DNA of 64,000 nucleotides from Streptomyces spectabilis (GTDB lineage: Bacteria; Actinomycetota; Actinomycetes; Streptomycetales; Streptomycetaceae), in the NCBI RefSeq assembly GCF_008704795.1, contig NZ_CP023690.1:8566501-8630500 (forward strand), given 5' to 3'. Positions 25,107-32,641 of the stretch are shown in pieces. Position numbers and translations under genes: made by a program. The notes beneath the pieces were generated by a model, which made no database searches, was not told the DNA's origin, and saw only the letters and a list, made by a program, of their open reading frames with translations. Numbering within the stretch: the first letter of the stretch is position 1; each line of letters opens with the position of its first letter.

Positions 25107-25136
25107 GTGCCCCGAAGGGGCGCGGGGAACTGCGCG
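25107..25136. repeat. Streptomyces dispersed intergenic repeat
   Basis: CCCCGAAGGGGCGCGGGGAA followed by CTGCGCG. I recognise this as a short sequence found in very many Streptomyces intergenic regions, usually after stop codons. It contains a CCCC-GA-AGGGG mini-hairpin and lies between two convergent genes, as usual for it. Confidence 0.6.
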
Positions 25137-25196
25137 GCCGGCCAGGACGACTCCGCAGGCGATCGACGGCAGGGCGCGGCAGAACCAGCGGAGCGC

Positions 25197-26003
25197 TCAG
25201 CCCGCGCGGCGGGCGGCGAACATCGCCCGCACGTGCTGCTCCAGGCCCCGGTCCAGCTCGAAGCCGAGCCACCGCCGGCCCAGGCGCTCGGCGGCGAAAC
25301 AGGTCGCCCCGCTGCCCGCGAACGGATCGAGGACCAGATCGCCGGGCCGGGTGAGCAGCTCCACGAACAACTCCGGGACCACCGTGGGCCAGCGGTCCGC
25401 ATAGGGGTGCAGGGACGTTTCCGCAAGGGTCTTCTCGTACGCCTGGTCATAGCTGCCCGAGGTGTCGAACTCCAGCAGGTTGCCCCGTACGAAGGGCCGT
25501 CGTGCCGGATGCCGCAGCGCCGAGACGTCGTAGTGCACGTCGTGCGTGCGCGCCATGACCCAGATGGGCGTGACGGAGTCCGGGGCCCGTGCCGCGCCCT
25601 CCGGCTCCGGGTTGAGCAGCTGCGGGTTGTAGTAGTAGAAGTCCTGCACGAGCCGCCAGCCCGCCTTCGCCAGGGCGTGCACGGCACCGGCGTGCTGCAC
25701 CGCCTTGCCCGGCGCGTCCGACAGCCAGAGGCCGCCCAGCTCGAACGCCACACAGCCGTCCGGGCGCAGCACCCGCTCGAACTGCTGGAAGAACGGCATC
25801 AGCCAGTCGAGGAACACCGCGCCCGTGCGGTCCTCGTCGGCGATGAGCCGCGGGCCCTCGAAGGGCGGCGAACAGACCACCGCGCGCACGCTGCCGTCGG
25901 GAACCCCCTCCAACAGCTTGAGGCTGTCCCCCCAGTGGTAGGAGCCGTGCTCGGCCCCCAGAGCGCAGCGGTCTCCCGCCGCGGTCGTCGACTCGGTCAC
26001 CAC
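25197..26003 (-). CDS. DNA-methyltransferase-fold SAM-dependent methyltransferase (candidate N-methyltransferase)
   Basis: 268-residue protein of the N4-cytosine/N6-adenine DNA methyltransferase family in permuted order. Catalytic motif IV is VVCSPPFEGPRLIADED (about 42-58; SPPF in place of the usual S/T-PPY), and the SAM-binding motif I lies C-terminally in LVLDPFAGSGATCFAAERLG (about 232-251). There is no obvious target-recognition domain and no restriction partner. It is the last gene of the minus-strand aminocyclitol operon and the only methyltransferase in it, while spectinomycin's actinamine carries two N-methyl groups. It may therefore methylate amino groups of the antibiotic rather than DNA. 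That is an inference; a real DNA methylase is the alternative. GTG start with GGGAGAGG upstream. Confidence 0.75.
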   Translation of the reverse strand: MVTESTTAAGDRCALGAEHGSYHWGDSLKLLEGVPDGSVRAVVCSPPFEGPRLIADEDRTGAVFLDWLMPFFQQFERVLRPDGCVAFELGGLWLSDAPGKAVQHAGAVHALAKAGWRLVQDFYYYNPQLLNPEPEGAARAPDSVTPIWVMARTHDVHYDVSALRHPARRPFVRGNLLEFDTSGSYDQAYEKTLAETSLHPYADRWPTVVPELFVELLTRPGDLVLDPFAGSGATCFAAERLGRRWLGFELDRGLEQHVRAMFAARRAG

Positions 26004-26058
26004 GGAACCCTCTCCCTTGTCTGTCGTCGTTCCGCACCGCGGGTGTCGGGCAGCCGCC

Positions 26059-26886
26059 TCACTCCGAGGCCCAGGCGATCGCGCCCCGCTCCTCGGGCGT
26101 GACGGTCTCGCGGCTGTTGGAGTAGCCGCCCAGGTAGTAGCGGAGCGTCGCGCGCCCCGTGCACACCATCGGCTCCCGGCTCTGGACGAGGCGGTAGTAG
26201 AGCTTGTCGTCCTCGCTGACCAGGCCGTCCGCGTCGGCGGCGGAGAACCGCTCCTCGAAGGGCACAGCGAGCAGCAGCTCCCGCGCCAGGAGCCAGGCGC
26301 TGGTGTCGACGGGCACCTCGTACGTGCCCGGCCGGTCCTTGATCACGTTCGAGCCCGGCACACAGATGCCCTTGGCCACGTAGTCCGCGTACATCCGCTC
26401 CGCCTCGGCGACGCTGTTCGCCCACGGCCACCGCGGTGCGAGGTACGGGGCGCCGTCCTTGTCCAGGAGGCCGACCTCGCTGTACGCGGCGCGCACGGAG
26501 TGCGCGCGGGCCTCGTCGAGGAGGGACTGGAGGTGGTCGGGCGTCCACTCGTTGTCGTCGTCGAGGTAGGCGATCCACGAGGAGTCGGACAGGTGCACCC
26601 CGAGGTTGCGCAGGCGCGAGGACCGCCCCGGTCCTGACCTCTCGTGCGGCTCGCGCTCCACGTACCGGACCTCGCAGTGCGGGAACGCGTCCGTCACCTC
26701 GCTCAGCGCGGCCAGCGTCTCCTGGCTGTCGTCGATGAGGACGAGGTGGCGCACCGGCACGTCGGCCACCTGGGCGCGGACGCTGCGCATGGCCCGCTGC
26801 ACGAGGACCGGCCGGTAGCGGGTCAGGGTGACGACGGTGACGCTCTCGCCGGGCCCGGCCGCGGCCGACTTCTCGTTCGCCGTCAT
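26059..26886 (-). CDS. spcF: Family 2 glycosyltransferase (GT-A fold)
   Basis: 275-residue glycosyltransferase. It begins ESVTVVTLTRYRPVLVQRAM, has a nucleotide-sugar-binding VRHLVLIDDSQ, and a metal-binding SWIAYLDDDNEWTPDHLQSL segment (about 108-127) with the DxD-type acidic cluster. ADGLVSEDDKLYYRLVQ supplies the E/D-D acceptor-side motif. The ATG lies one base downstream of the radical SAM stop, with GGGAGGT inside that gene, so the two are coupled. It probably transfers the dTDP-deoxysugar to the aminocyclitol (actinamine). The symbol is recalled from the spectinomycin literature and is the best match by role. Confidence 0.82.
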   Translation of the reverse strand: MTANEKSAAAGPGESVTVVTLTRYRPVLVQRAMRSVRAQVADVPVRHLVLIDDSQETLAALSEVTDAFPHCEVRYVEREPHERSGPGRSSRLRNLGVHLSDSSWIAYLDDDNEWTPDHLQSLLDEARAHSVRAAYSEVGLLDKDGAPYLAPRWPWANSVAEAERMYADYVAKGICVPGSNVIKDRPGTYEVPVDTSAWLLARELLLAVPFEERFSAADADGLVSEDDKLYYRLVQSREPMVCTGRATLRYYLGGYSNSRETVTPEERGAIAWASE

Positions 26887-26887
26887 G

Positions 26888-27796
26888 TCAGACACCTCCC
26901 ACCGGCGCGGACAACGACCGCTCCACGCAGCCGTCGTCGGCCGTGATGTCGTCCTTGCAGACCTCCAGGAACGGGTAGTCGACCAGCTCCTCAAGGCGCT
27001 CCGTCACCTGCCACCCCGCGCGCGGCAGCTCCTGGTGCGGATGCAGCTTGCCGACGCTGCCCAGGCAGTTCCGGCAGGCCCGCAGCGGATCGTCGGCGGT
27101 GAGGAAGCGGTGCAGGCGCTCCAGGAACGCCGGGTCTTCCTCGATGCGCAGCCCGTCGACGCGCGGATCCCAGCCGCCGTCGCGCAGCTGCCGGGGCATG
27201 AACACGCTCTGCGGGCAGCGGTAGAGCCAGCCGTCGTACACCGTGTGCGAGTTCCAGAAGTGGGCGAGCTTGCAGGTGTCGAAGACGTCCCGGACCAGGT
27301 CCGGCGCGTCGGTGCCCGACTCCGAGTACACCGCGCGGAAGTGCCCGTAGTAGTTGACGAGGAGGGAGACCCCGTGGTCCCGGGCCAGGGCGCGATAGCG
27401 CTCGATCTCCTCGGGGGCGATCGTCCGGCTCGGGTAGACCGAGATCTCCAGGGAGTCCACGGCCTGCCAGAAGCGCTCCGGAGCGCGGTGCAGGAGCGTG
27501 CCGTTGGTGGCCACGAGGACCGTGTCGGAGATGCCGGTGGCCCGCACCGCCTCGATCAGGCCGACGACGTCCGGGTGCAGCAGCGGCTCACCGCCCATGA
27601 TCTTCGCGTACGAGGCGTGGTAGCTCCGGGCGAGGACGCTCAGGGTGTCGTGGATCTCCGCCGGGTCGGCGTTCTCGCGGCGGTACAGCGGCGAGAGGTG
27701 TGCGCAGGACCGGCAGCGCATGTTGCACTGGAGGCTGGCGTTGACCTCGATGCCCTCCGGGTTGTGCACCTTGCCGTCGGCGAGACGCACGCTCAT
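26888..27796 (-). CDS. spcY: Radical SAM dehydrogenase, SpcY/SpeY-like
   Basis: 302-residue radical SAM enzyme. The cluster motif CNMRCRSC (Cys 24, 28, 31) is CX3CX2C, and a SAM-binding GGEP follows in KIMGGEPLLHPDVVGLI. Additional cysteines late in the chain (DTCKLAHFW, WLYRCPQSV, ACRNCLGSV) suggest at least one auxiliary Fe-S cluster, as in twitch/SPASM dehydrogenases such as BtrN. The start overlaps the aminotransferase stop (ATGA) and the end overlaps the glycosyltransferase ribosome site. In spectinomycin biosynthesis SpeY/SpcY oxidises a diol on the glycosylated intermediate so that the second glycosidic (hemiketal) bond can close; this gene is the candidate. Confidence 0.85.
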   Translation of the reverse strand: MSVRLADGKVHNPEGIEVNASLQCNMRCRSCAHLSPLYRRENADPAEIHDTLSVLARSYHASYAKIMGGEPLLHPDVVGLIEAVRATGISDTVLVATNGTLLHRAPERFWQAVDSLEISVYPSRTIAPEEIERYRALARDHGVSLLVNYYGHFRAVYSESGTDAPDLVRDVFDTCKLAHFWNSHTVYDGWLYRCPQSVFMPRQLRDGGWDPRVDGLRIEEDPAFLERLHRFLTADDPLRACRNCLGSVGKLHPHQELPRAGWQVTERLEELVDYPFLEVCKDDITADDGCVERSLSAPVGGV

Positions 27797-29112
27797 GCCC
27801 GGCCCCTCTCCGCGCCGTCCCCGAGCTGGTCGAGGTGGGTGACGACCTTCTCGACGGCGGTCGCGATCGCCGTCACGTCCCGCTCGGTGCCGAGCAGCGC
27901 CTGGTGGAGGAAGGCGAAGCAGGTGCGGTACGCGGCCGTCGCCGCGGGCAGCTCGAACCGCCCCGGGTCCAGGCCCCGCCGCGCCTCGTCCGAGCCGGGC
28001 GTGCGCGGGGACTTGAGCGGCACGTACAGCGGGTTGGCGTTCAGCGGGGTGTCGAGGGTCTCGAAGAACATGTTCAGCTCGGCGGACATCGCGTCCACGA
28101 CGCGGTCGACGGGCACCGGGCCGAGCAGCTCCGCGTCCAGACGGATGACGAAGTCGTAGTAGGTGCGCCGGGTCAGGCCCGCCGGTGCGGGCAGCGTCGA
28201 CACGCCCGGGACGGCGGCGAGCAGGTCCGTGAGGACGGCGGCGTTGCGTTCGCGCCGCGCGGTCTGCTCCTCCAGGAACTCCAACTGGCTGAGCGCGACC
28301 GCCGCGTGGAACTCGGACATGGAGTGGTTGTGGCCCTCGACCGCGCCGACGTCCTCCAGCTCCAACTGGCCCGCCACCGGGTGGGCCGTGTAGCGCCGTC
28401 CGTTGGCGCGGTACTGCTGGAGCCGGTCGTGCAGCTCGGGCGACGTGGTGAGGACGACCCCGCCCTCGCCGCAGGTGAGCACCTTGGTCTGCTGGAGGCT
28501 GAACACCCCGATGGTGCCGAACGTGCCCACCTTGCGGCCCCGCCACTCCGCCCCGTGGGCCTGCGAGCAGTCCTCGATGACGGGGATGCCGGTGCTCAGC
28601 GAGAGTTCCTGGAACGCGTCGACGTCGGCGCCCGAGCAGTAGGCGTGCACGACGAGGATCGCCCGGGTCCGGTCGGTGACCGCGGCCTTGGCGGCGTCGG
28701 CCGAGATGCTCAGGGTGTGCGGGTCCACGTCCACGAGCACCGGCGTGGCGCCGAGCGCGTGTGCGGCGGACGCGCAGGCCACCCAGGTCAGGCCCGGCAC
28801 GATGACCTCGGTGCCGGGGCCGACGCCGAGGGCCTCCATGGCGATGGTGAGCGCGGCCGAGCCGTTCGTCGTCGGCACCGCGTAGGGCGTCACGCCGGGC
28901 GCCGCGTGGTAGGCGGCGAAGGCGTCGGAGAAGCGCCGCTCGAAGCTCGGGGTGCCGGTGTAGATGCCGCTGACCGCCCAACGCCCGGACGTGGCGGCCG
29001 CGTTGAGCAGGGCCAGGGTGGAATCGGGCGCCTGCGGCCAGGCCGGCCAGGCGCCGTCGTGGACCGGCGTGCCGCCGAGGAGGGCGAGAGGTGAACTGCG
29101 TACCGCTGACAT
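27793..29112 (-). CDS. spcS1: DegT/DnrJ/EryC1/StrS aminotransferase, scyllo-inosose-aminotransferase type
   Basis: 439-residue PLP-dependent aminotransferase. The N-terminus LALLGGTPVHDGAWPAWPQA and GRWAVSG resemble the glutamine:scyllo-inosose aminotransferase subgroup (StsC, BtrS). PTTNGSAALTIAMEALGVGP binds PLP phosphate, VIEDCSQAHGAEWRGRKVG gives the Asp/His pair, and the Schiff-base lysine is in FSLQQTKVLTCGEGG (about Lys209). AAGGGG precedes the ATG. It would place an amino group on an oxidised inositol. The assignment as SpcS1 rather than SpcS2 is from memory and less certain than the family. Confidence 0.83.
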   Translation of the reverse strand: MSAVRSSPLALLGGTPVHDGAWPAWPQAPDSTLALLNAAATSGRWAVSGIYTGTPSFERRFSDAFAAYHAAPGVTPYAVPTTNGSAALTIAMEALGVGPGTEVIVPGLTWVACASAAHALGATPVLVDVDPHTLSISADAAKAAVTDRTRAILVVHAYCSGADVDAFQELSLSTGIPVIEDCSQAHGAEWRGRKVGTFGTIGVFSLQQTKVLTCGEGGVVLTTSPELHDRLQQYRANGRRYTAHPVAGQLELEDVGAVEGHNHSMSEFHAAVALSQLEFLEEQTARRERNAAVLTDLLAAVPGVSTLPAPAGLTRRTYYDFVIRLDAELLGPVPVDRVVDAMSAELNMFFETLDTPLNANPLYVPLKSPRTPGSDEARRGLDPGRFELPAATAAYRTCFAFLHQALLGTERDVTAIATAVEKVVTHLDQLGDGAERGRA

Positions 29113-29176
29113 GTCTGTCCCCTTGTCGTCAGGAACGGGGGTGTGCGGAAGGGAGAGGGGGCGGGGGACCGGCGGG

Positions 29177-30367
29177 TCAGACCGGTGCCGAGGACGGGGC
29201 CGCGAGGAGTTCCCTGCGGGCCGCCTCCACCTCGTGCAGCAGCTCCACCGCGCGCGACGGCTCCCGCAGGAACGCCACGAATGCCGCCATGCCGGTGTCC
29301 GAGAGCTCCCACGTGGTGTCGAGGTCGTAGAACTGCCCCAGGTGGTCGGCGTTCCGGACGATCTCCATGCCCTTGGTGACGTGCCGTCCGCCCCGGGCCA
29401 CGTCCACGTCGGTGCGGGTGGGCAGCGTGGCGAGGCGCTCGATCGTCAGCTGCTGCACCTCGCGCGACCCGAGATGGGCGAGGAACGCGGTGGCCTCCTC
29501 GGGCGCCCCGCTCGTCCCGGCCACGAAGTAGCCGTCGACCGGGGTGTCCTCGCCGACGGGCAGGCCGGGGTCGATCAGGGGGAAGCGGAAGAAGTCGATG
29601 TCCGGCTCGCCGGGCGGGGTGTACTCGTCGGTGGCGTAGGCACCCACGAGCGTCATGCCCGCCTCGCCGCGCAGCACCGCCGCGACGGCCTCCTCCTCGT
29701 CGTACGCCGCGGGGTCGCCGAGGAACCAGCCGTCCTCCACGAGGCGCTGCCAGAACGCGAACACCTCGGTGACGCGGTGGTCCGTGTACGGCACGCGCAG
29801 TGCCATCAGATCCTGGTGGAACGCGGGCCCGTTGAGCCGCATGTCGAGGTAGTCGAACCAGGCGGCGGCCGGGCAGCGGTGGCGGGCGCCGAGGGAGAAC
29901 GGGGTGACGCCCGCGCGGCGCAGCACGGCGCACGCGTCCGTGAGATCCTGCCAGGTCTCGACCGTGGTGCGGATGCCGAGCTCGGCGAAGACCGAAGGGC
30001 GGTAGTACACGGCCCACCAGTAGTGGGAGGTCGGCAGGAAGGACGAGGGGCCCATGCCGCCGGTCATGGCGCGGAACCTCGGCAGGTACACATCGGCGAA
30101 GCCCTCCGCCCGCCACATCGCGGAGATGTCGAGCATCAGGCCCTGGTCCACCAGGGAGCGCATGCGGTTGCCCGCGAACCAGGTCATGACGTCCGGCGGG
30201 CTCTCGCCGGTGAGCCCCGCGTGCAGCCGGTCGCGCAGCTCCTCGTGGTCCAGGACGGACAGGGCGACCGGGGCGTCCGGGCGCCGTTCGTTCCAGCGGG
30301 CGACGACCTCGTCCGCGAAGCCGCGCATCAGGGGTGAGGTGTGGTCGGTGAGGAAGCTCAGGGGCAT
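29177..30367 (-). CDS. Solute-binding-protein-fold protein without signal peptide
   Basis: 396-residue protein whose whole length resembles sugar-type ABC extracellular solute-binding proteins (SBP_bac family). Examples are PDVMTWFAGNRMRSLVDQGL, the hinge-like GMGPSSFLPTSHYWWAVYYR, WQDLTDACAVLRRAGVTPFS, and AVAAVLRGEAGMTLVGAYAT. However, it starts MPLSFLTDHTSPLMRG with GAGGAG at good spacing and no hydrophobic signal or lipobox cysteine, and no permease genes are nearby. It should stay in the cytoplasm. It sits inside the aminocyclitol operon, 10 bp after the isomerase gene. Possible roles are binding or sequestering the antibiotic or an intermediate, or an enzyme recruited from the SBP fold. 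None is proven. Confidence 0.78.
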   Translation of the reverse strand: MPLSFLTDHTSPLMRGFADEVVARWNERRPDAPVALSVLDHEELRDRLHAGLTGESPPDVMTWFAGNRMRSLVDQGLMLDISAMWRAEGFADVYLPRFRAMTGGMGPSSFLPTSHYWWAVYYRPSVFAELGIRTTVETWQDLTDACAVLRRAGVTPFSLGARHRCPAAAWFDYLDMRLNGPAFHQDLMALRVPYTDHRVTEVFAFWQRLVEDGWFLGDPAAYDEEEAVAAVLRGEAGMTLVGAYATDEYTPPGEPDIDFFRFPLIDPGLPVGEDTPVDGYFVAGTSGAPEEATAFLAHLGSREVQQLTIERLATLPTRTDVDVARGGRHVTKGMEIVRNADHLGQFYDLDTTWELSDTGMAAFVAFLREPSRAVELLHEVEAARRELLAAPSSAPV

Positions 30368-30376
30368 ACGGACTCC

Positions 30377-31183
30377 TCAGGGCATGGAAGGGCCGGAGAC
30401 GGAGGCGAGGACGCGGCGGAAGACGTCGACCGCGGCGGACGCCTCGCGCCCGAAGTCGCCGAAGTCGTCCTCGACGGTGAGCCCGCCCCGGTGCCCCGCG
30501 GCGAGCAGCGCCGCCACGAACTCCTTCTGCGCGCCCTCGTGGAAGTCACCGCTGCCGCGCGGCACGGACGAGGTGTGCGCGTGTCCGACGGCCGCTCCCG
30601 CGGCGGCCACATCGTCGGCGATCGGCAGCTGCTCGCTCATGATGTGGAAGCAGTCGGCGGTGATCCGCACGTCCACGCCGGTGAGGCTGTCGACGACCTC
30701 GCGCGCCTCGGCGCAGGAGTTCACGAAGTTGGTCTCCGTACGGTTCAGGGGTTCGAGGGCGAGCGTCATCTCGCGCTCGGCGCACACCTGGTGCGCCTGG
30801 ACCAGGAAGTCCCTGAACTGCCCGAGGGCCTGTCCGCGCACGTGGCCGGGCGGGACGGAGCGGGCCTGCCCGCTGCCGAGGACGACCGTGCGCACGCCGA
30901 GCGCGGCCCCCCGGTCGCACATGTCGCGGAACACGTCCAGGGCCGCCGCGTGGTCGGCGTCCGGGCCCACGACACGGCACTTGAAGCGGCGCGGCAGCGG
31001 GGACGTCATGGCCTTGAAGGGCAGGCCCGCAGCCCGCAGCCGGACGCACAGGGCGGCGAACTCACCGCGTTCGACACACAGCATGTCTCCTTTGATCTCC
31101 AGGTAGTCCAGCGGGAGGCGGGCGGCTCGCTCGGCCTCCGGGGCGCTGCGCACCACGCACCCGAGTTCCATGGCGCTCCTCAT
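30377..31183 (-). CDS. Sugar phosphate isomerase/epimerase (AP-endonuclease-2-like TIM barrel)
   Basis: 268-residue TIM-barrel protein of the IolE/IolI/hydroxypyruvate isomerase superfamily. Metal-ligand candidates are ALEPLNRTETNFVNS (Glu), RITADCFHIMSEQ (Asp-x-x-His), VGHAHTSSVPRGSGDF (His) and GLTVEDDFGDFG (Glu). Inositol-metabolising members isomerise or dehydrate inosose rings, which fits an aminocyclitol operon. Two in-frame ATGs (31183, 31171) are possible and the start is not settled. It lies 9 bp upstream of the SBP-fold gene and 24 bp after the class III aminotransferase. Confidence 0.8.
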   Translation of the reverse strand: MRSAMELGCVVRSAPEAERAARLPLDYLEIKGDMLCVERGEFAALCVRLRAAGLPFKAMTSPLPRRFKCRVVGPDADHAAALDVFRDMCDRGAALGVRTVVLGSGQARSVPPGHVRGQALGQFRDFLVQAHQVCAEREMTLALEPLNRTETNFVNSCAEAREVVDSLTGVDVRITADCFHIMSEQLPIADDVAAAGAAVGHAHTSSVPRGSGDFHEGAQKEFVAALLAAGHRGGLTVEDDFGDFGREASAAVDVFRRVLASVSGPSMP

Positions 31184-31207
31184 CTCTGTCTCTGTGTCAC
31201 TTCTGCG

Positions 31208-32536
31208 TCATTGCCGTGTCGGCCGACTCGGCCGCAGCGACCGGAAGACCGACTCGAAGGCCGCCAGCCCCTCGTCGAGGTGGTCCGCCGGGATGCTCAG
31301 CGGGGGGTAGATCCGGATCCTGCTGTCGTACGCCATCGCCAGGACGCCCTCGGCGAGCAGGTCCTGGAAGATCCGGCGGGTGACGTCCTTGGGCAGCGGC
31401 CGCCGGGTACCGGGCTCGACGAGCTCCACGCCGACCATGAGGCCGACGTTCGCGGCGTTGCCCACGAAGGGGAACTCCTCTTTCCAGGAGGCCAGTCGGC
31501 GCGCCACCGTCTCCCCGAGCAGGCGGGCCCGTTCGGGCAGGCGCTCGTCGAGCAGGATCCGCAGGGTGGCGAGGGCGGCAGCGCTGGCCAGCGGGTTGCC
31601 GCCGAAGGTGGAGGCGGCCGCGCTCGGCTGGCCGAAGGAGGTGCCCTCGACCAGCTCCGCCCTGCTGACGATCGCGCTCGCGGGGACGCCCGACGCCATC
31701 GCCTTGCCGAGCACGACGACGTCCGGGCGGACCTCGGGATCCTGCTCGAAGGCGAACAGGGAGCCGGTCCTGCCGAAGCCGGTGATGACCTCGTCCAGGA
31801 TGAGCAGGGCCCCGTGCCGGTCCGCGAGCCGGCGCACGGCCCGCAGATATCCGGCGGGCGGGATGATGTTGCCGTTCGTGCCCTGCACCGGCTCCACGAT
31901 GATCGCGGCGATGTCCCCGACCGAGCCGTTCTCGATGGACTGCTCGGCGAGGTCCACGCACCGCTGGCCGCAGGTGCTGTGCTCCAACTGGAGGGGGCAG
32001 CGGTAGCAGTAGGCGTACGGCACCTGGTGGGAGCCCGGCGGGAACGGCCCCGAGCGGTGCTTGCGGGGGCCGCCGTGCAGGCTGAGGGCGCCCTGGGTCT
32101 TGCCGTGGAAGCCGCCCCAGAAGCTGACGACCTCGTGCTTGCCGGTGGCGGCGCGGGCGAGCTTCACGGCGGCCTCGACCGCCTCGCTGCCGGTCGAGAA
32201 CATGTGTATCTTGCCGAGGCGCTCGGGGAGTTGGGCGGCGAGGAGCTCGTAGTAACGCGAGCGCGCGTCGGTGTAGAACGTGCCGACGGCGCACGCGCCG
32301 AGCTGCTCCCCGACCTCGGCCAGGAACCTGGGGTGGGAGTGCCCGATGTTGCACACGCCCACGCCGGTGAAGAAGTCGATGTACCGCTTGCCGTCCTTGT
32401 CCCACACCTCGGCGTTGCGCGCGCGGTCCACGACGAGACCGGACAGGTCCGTCATGGACTGCCCGCCCGGCAGGCGGTGGCTCCGCTCAAGGGCGATGGT
32501 GTGGTGGGTCGACGCGGGCATGGCGGTGGTGCTCAT
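31208..32536 (-). CDS. Class III PLP aminotransferase
   Basis: 442-residue aminotransferase of the ornithine/4-aminobutyrate type. MFSTGSEAVEAAVKLARAAT binds PLP phosphate, LILDEVITGFGRTGSLFAFE gives the Asp that pairs with the pyridine nitrogen, and the Schiff-base lysine is in VVLGKAMASGVP (about Lys277). A cysteine-rich YCYRCPLQLEHSTCGQRC stretch (about 172-189) is seen in some members of the family. AGGGA precedes the ATG. With the DegT enzyme it supplies the two transaminations needed for a 1,3-diaminocyclitol; it could equally act on the sugar. Second inosose aminotransferase (SpcS2-like) is the favoured role. Confidence 0.85.
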   Translation of the reverse strand: MSTTAMPASTHHTIALERSHRLPGGQSMTDLSGLVVDRARNAEVWDKDGKRYIDFFTGVGVCNIGHSHPRFLAEVGEQLGACAVGTFYTDARSRYYELLAAQLPERLGKIHMFSTGSEAVEAAVKLARAATGKHEVVSFWGGFHGKTQGALSLHGGPRKHRSGPFPPGSHQVPYAYCYRCPLQLEHSTCGQRCVDLAEQSIENGSVGDIAAIIVEPVQGTNGNIIPPAGYLRAVRRLADRHGALLILDEVITGFGRTGSLFAFEQDPEVRPDVVVLGKAMASGVPASAIVSRAELVEGTSFGQPSAAASTFGGNPLASAAALATLRILLDERLPERARLLGETVARRLASWKEEFPFVGNAANVGLMVGVELVEPGTRRPLPKDVTRRIFQDLLAEGVLAMAYDSRIRIYPPLSIPADHLDEGLAAFESVFRSLRPSRPTRQ

Positions 32537-32641
32537 GCTTCCCTGGGCCTTTCTGCCGCGTTGTGCGTCGGCTTCGCATTGCCTCTCGCGTTTATGCTTT
32601 ACATTCCTTTGAAGTTCGGCGTGGTGGGGAGAGGCCCTGGA

